Position numbers and translations under genes: made by a program
Notes under the pieces: model-generated
What the model was told of the DNA's origin: nothing
The model's database searches: none
The model's input: only the letters and a program-made list of their open reading frames with translations
DNA from: a bacterium
Lineage (GTDB): Bacteria > JALSQH01
Assembly: GCA_026985515.1 (NCBI GenBank)
Contig: JALSQH010000216.1
Coordinates: 1 to 7,717 of the forward strand
Direction: 5' to 3'
Length of the DNA stretch: 7,717 bases
Shown here: in pieces, positions 6,443-7,717 of the stretch
Position numbering within the stretch: position 1 is the first letter of the stretch
Layout of the letters: each line of letters begins with the position of its first letter

Positions 6443-6778
6443 TCAAGAGGTTCTCATGAGATTTTCAATTTCAAGAACAACTGCAAAGAAACTTGTATCT
6501 GATTTGTCAGTAATAGCTATTATTAGTAAATCTCTAAAAGTTTCACTTTGATTGAAAAAAATGTGTTTGTCGTCAGTTACTATAAAACCTCTATAATTTG
6601 AAAAATCAAAGTTTTCACCTTCGAGTTTCCTTGTAAAATTTCTTAAAATTTTCTTTACAAGTTCTTTACTGTCCAGATTGGTTTCACCGAATATTGCAAG
6701 TTTCTCACTTGTTGCGTTATATATTAAAATTGAATCCAATCCAAACTCATTTATAATTGAACTTATTTGCGGTTCCAT
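6443..6778 (-). CDS. Small divergent Roadblock/LC7-like protein
   Basis: This 111-residue soluble protein has no firm family motif. Its layout fits a Roadblock/LC7 fold: short N-terminal helix (3-12), strand pair SILIYNATSEKLAIFGE (16-32), helix (36-52), strands around YRGFIVTDDKHIFFNQ (62-77) and DLLIIAITD (83-91), and a C-terminal helix (96-109). The Asn-Ala-Thr turn replaces the usual Asp-Gly. The start is well supported by GAGGAG (6791-6786) 7 nt before the ATG; another ATG at 6783 is in the wrong frame. The gene begins 15 nt after the stop of the YHIQTE-motif gene, so they form one operon. Its AT-rich composition matches that neighbour. Function is unknown; heterodimerisation with the other Roadblock-type proteins here is a reasonable inference. 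Confidence 0.75.
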   Translation of the reverse strand: MEPQISSIINEFGLDSILIYNATSEKLAIFGETNLDSKELVKKILRNFTRKLEGENFDFSNYRGFIVTDDKHIFFNQSETFRDLLIIAITDKSDTSFFAVVLEIENLMRTS

Positions 6779-6793
6779 TTCATTTCTCCTCTT

Positions 6794-7465
6794 TTAGTTT
6801 AAATTTTCAATCAGCGGTAAATATCGGTTCAATTCGAGTGTAACGATTCCTGTGGGGAAATTTTTATAAAATTTAAATATACCTACATTGTCTCTATGAA
6901 TGATAAAAAGATATTTATTTAAATTTGTTTCAAAAAAAGAATATTTAACTTTATTTTTTAAGATAGATGTTGAAAGTGTAATTAAATTTTCTAAAAAAGA
7001 TTCCACAATTTCTCTCTCTTTGTTTTGGGTCTCAGTGAAATTTATTCTTTTCATGACTTTTGACTTATTTTTATGGCATACTTTTATTTCATGGCTATAT
7101 TCTTTTGATATATTTTCGGCAACTTTTATTAACCACTCTATAAATAATTTCTCATTACGGTTATCATATCCTGATTTATTGTTTTCATCTTTTAGCCATT
7201 TAAGACTTTTTTGATGTAATATCTTGACAAGTTTTATTATTCCCCTTTTAAGATTCTCATTGGTTATCGTCTCATCATTATAGAATTTTTTGAAAGAAAC
7301 GAAATCGCTATAGATAATTTCACCTTTGTGATAAATATGCGTGGACACAATTAATTTATTCGGTAAAACTTCTGTTTGAATGTGATAAAACCTGTTATTT
7401 AGGTTTAGATTCTCATTTATGCCGGGAATCGGGAAAATGTTATTTCTCTTAATAAGTGGTAACAT
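6794..7465 (-). CDS. YHIQTE-motif protein with probable C-terminal Roadblock-like domain
   Basis: This 223-residue protein is not one I can name. The N-terminal part (about 24-92) has RFYHIQTE (25-32), then LIVSTHIYHKGEIIYS (38-53) and a helix LVKILHQKSLKWLKDE (79-94). From memory this resembles an unnamed bacterial family with a YHVQTED motif, a TxxFxxGxI strand and a helix containing QHxxM, often seen in Deltaproteobacteria near signalling genes. The rest (about 105-220) reads as helix, strand pair (EIKVCHKNKSKVMKRI, 126-141), helix (148-169), three strands (173-211) and a last helix, which fits another Roadblock-like fold. No signal peptide or membrane segment is seen. The start is supported by GGAGGG (7477-7472), 6 nt before the ATG. 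It is the first gene of a two-gene operon behind a strong promoter. A hand-counted 60-nt stretch inside it has about 27% GC. Confidence 0.75.
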   Translation of the reverse strand: MLPLIKRNNIFPIPGINENLNLNNRFYHIQTEVLPNKLIVSTHIYHKGEIIYSDFVSFKKFYNDETITNENLKRGIIKLVKILHQKSLKWLKDENNKSGYDNRNEKLFIEWLIKVAENISKEYSHEIKVCHKNKSKVMKRINFTETQNKEREIVESFLENLITLSTSILKNKVKYSFFETNLNKYLFIIHRDNVGIFKFYKNFPTGIVTLELNRYLPLIENLN

Positions 7466-7490
7466 TTCAATCCCTCCAATTAAAATCTTT

Positions 7491-7510
7491 TTAGTTCTTA
7501 TTAGTTCTTA
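7491..7510. repeat. Tandem 10-bp direct repeat in an operon leader
   Basis: TTAGTTCTTA occurs twice back to back on the plus strand (TAAGAACTAA on the minus strand). It lies in the untranslated leader of the YHIQTE-motif gene, about 25 nt before its start codon and downstream of the predicted transcription start. It could be a protein or RNA binding site, or chance in AT-rich DNA. Confidence 0.6.
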
Positions 7511-7554
7511 ACCATTATAAATTCAATTATATAACATAATTTTATTTTGTTAAG

Positions 7555-7582
7555 ATTATAAAACCTTTTTTTATTTTGTCAA
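7555..7582 (-). promoter_or_regulatory. Consensus sigma-70 promoter for the YHIQTE/Roadblock-like operon
   Basis: The minus strand has a perfect -35 TTGACA (7582-7577), a 16-nt spacer and a perfect -10 TATAAT (7560-7555). Transcription should start near 7548, giving an AT-rich leader of roughly 83 nt before the ATG at 7465. The -35 begins 1 nt after the stop codon of the small ORF at 7584. Confidence 0.8.
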
Positions 7583-7583
7583 A

Positions 7584-7637
7584 TTAAGGGCCCTTTTGCT
7601 CAAAATTAAATCTTACTTTACTTGCTTGTTTATCCAT
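7584..7637 (-). CDS. Possible 17-residue small ORF
   Basis: ATG at 7637-7635 opens a 17-codon frame (MDKQASKVRFNFEQKGP) ending in TAA. A good Shine-Dalgarno, GGAGGAACAT, lies directly before this ATG. An in-frame ATG at 7649 would add four residues (MEEH) but has a poorer site. The ORF begins 13-25 nt after the stop of the partial gene at the right edge, as the next gene of an operon would. It may be a genuine small protein, the remnant of a longer one, or a chance frame; 17 codons cannot settle this. Confidence 0.35.
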   Translation of the reverse strand: MDKQASKVRFNFEQKGP

Positions 7638-7662
7638 ATGTTCCTCCATTTTATAGTTTGCC

Positions 7663-7716
7663 TCATTTGGTGTGTTCGTGTAGCCTCTTTTTTATCTCTT
7701 CTATTCTTTCCTCTAC
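7663..7716 (-). CDS. C-terminus of an unidentified gene entering from the right
   Basis: One minus-strand frame from the right edge reads VEERIEEIKKRLHEHTK and then TGA. The heptad-like spacing of Ile and Leu among charged residues looks like the end of an amphipathic helix or coiled coil. A competing frame is open to 7613 but has an implausible composition. Too little is visible to name the protein. It lies directly upstream of the small ORF and the promoter. Confidence 0.45.
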   Translation of the reverse strand, partial: VEERIEEIKKRLHEHTK

Positions 7717-7717
7717 T

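Noticed and set aside
7613-7717. Competing 34-codon open frame at the right edge
   Set aside because: Its composition (many Arg, Trp and Asn in a basic run) is unlike the neighbouring proteins. The other frame ends in a regular charged helix and gives normal spacing to the next ORF.
1-7717. CRISPR arrays, tRNA or rRNA genes, insertion sequences, phage attachment sites
   Set aside because: No spaced repeats, cloverleaf sequences, transposase motifs or terminal inverted repeats were recognised by reading.

Overview
The window reads as bacterial DNA. Every gene I can support lies on the minus strand, packed tightly, with classical Shine-Dalgarno sites and sigma-70-type promoters. The DNA is AT-rich and the proteins are rich in Lys, Glu and Ile. 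The biotin synthase is a variant form that I associate with anaerobes. Together these suggest an anaerobic, possibly thermophilic bacterium; the phylum cannot be fixed from the sequence alone.

In transcription order (high to low coordinates), the right edge holds the C-terminus of a charged, helical protein and a possible 17-residue ORF. A near-consensus promoter (7555-7582) then drives two AT-rich genes (6794-7465 and 6443-6778). The first carries a YHIQTE motif and a probable C-terminal Roadblock/LC7-like fold. The second is a short Roadblock-like protein. A second good promoter (6401-6429) drives a canonical MglB-type Roadblock/LC7 protein (6004-6372), which ends at a strong intrinsic terminator (5975-5998). 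A fused GNAT acetyltransferase plus zinc deacetylase (4611-5948) follows, with an intact active site in both halves.

Next comes an AT-rich, translationally coupled pair: a Roadblock-like protein (4133-4510) and a receiver-PATAN-Roadblock-like protein (3048-4136). The leftmost block is a biotin operon: bioB, bioF (ATGA overlap) and an MBL-fold hydrolase truncated by the window edge.

The window therefore joins an unusual signalling neighbourhood to a partial biotin operon. The signalling part has one canonical and up to four divergent Roadblock-type domains, one receiver protein, and no visible Ras-like GTPase. The leading observations are: a BioB lacking two of the three cysteines that bind the canonical [2Fe-2S] cluster; a single-chain acetyltransferase-deacetylase; and the Roadblock-rich cluster, which may be an incompletely described MglA/MglB-like switch. 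No rRNA, tRNA, CRISPR array or insertion sequence was seen, and no gene-free stretch exceeds 300 bases.
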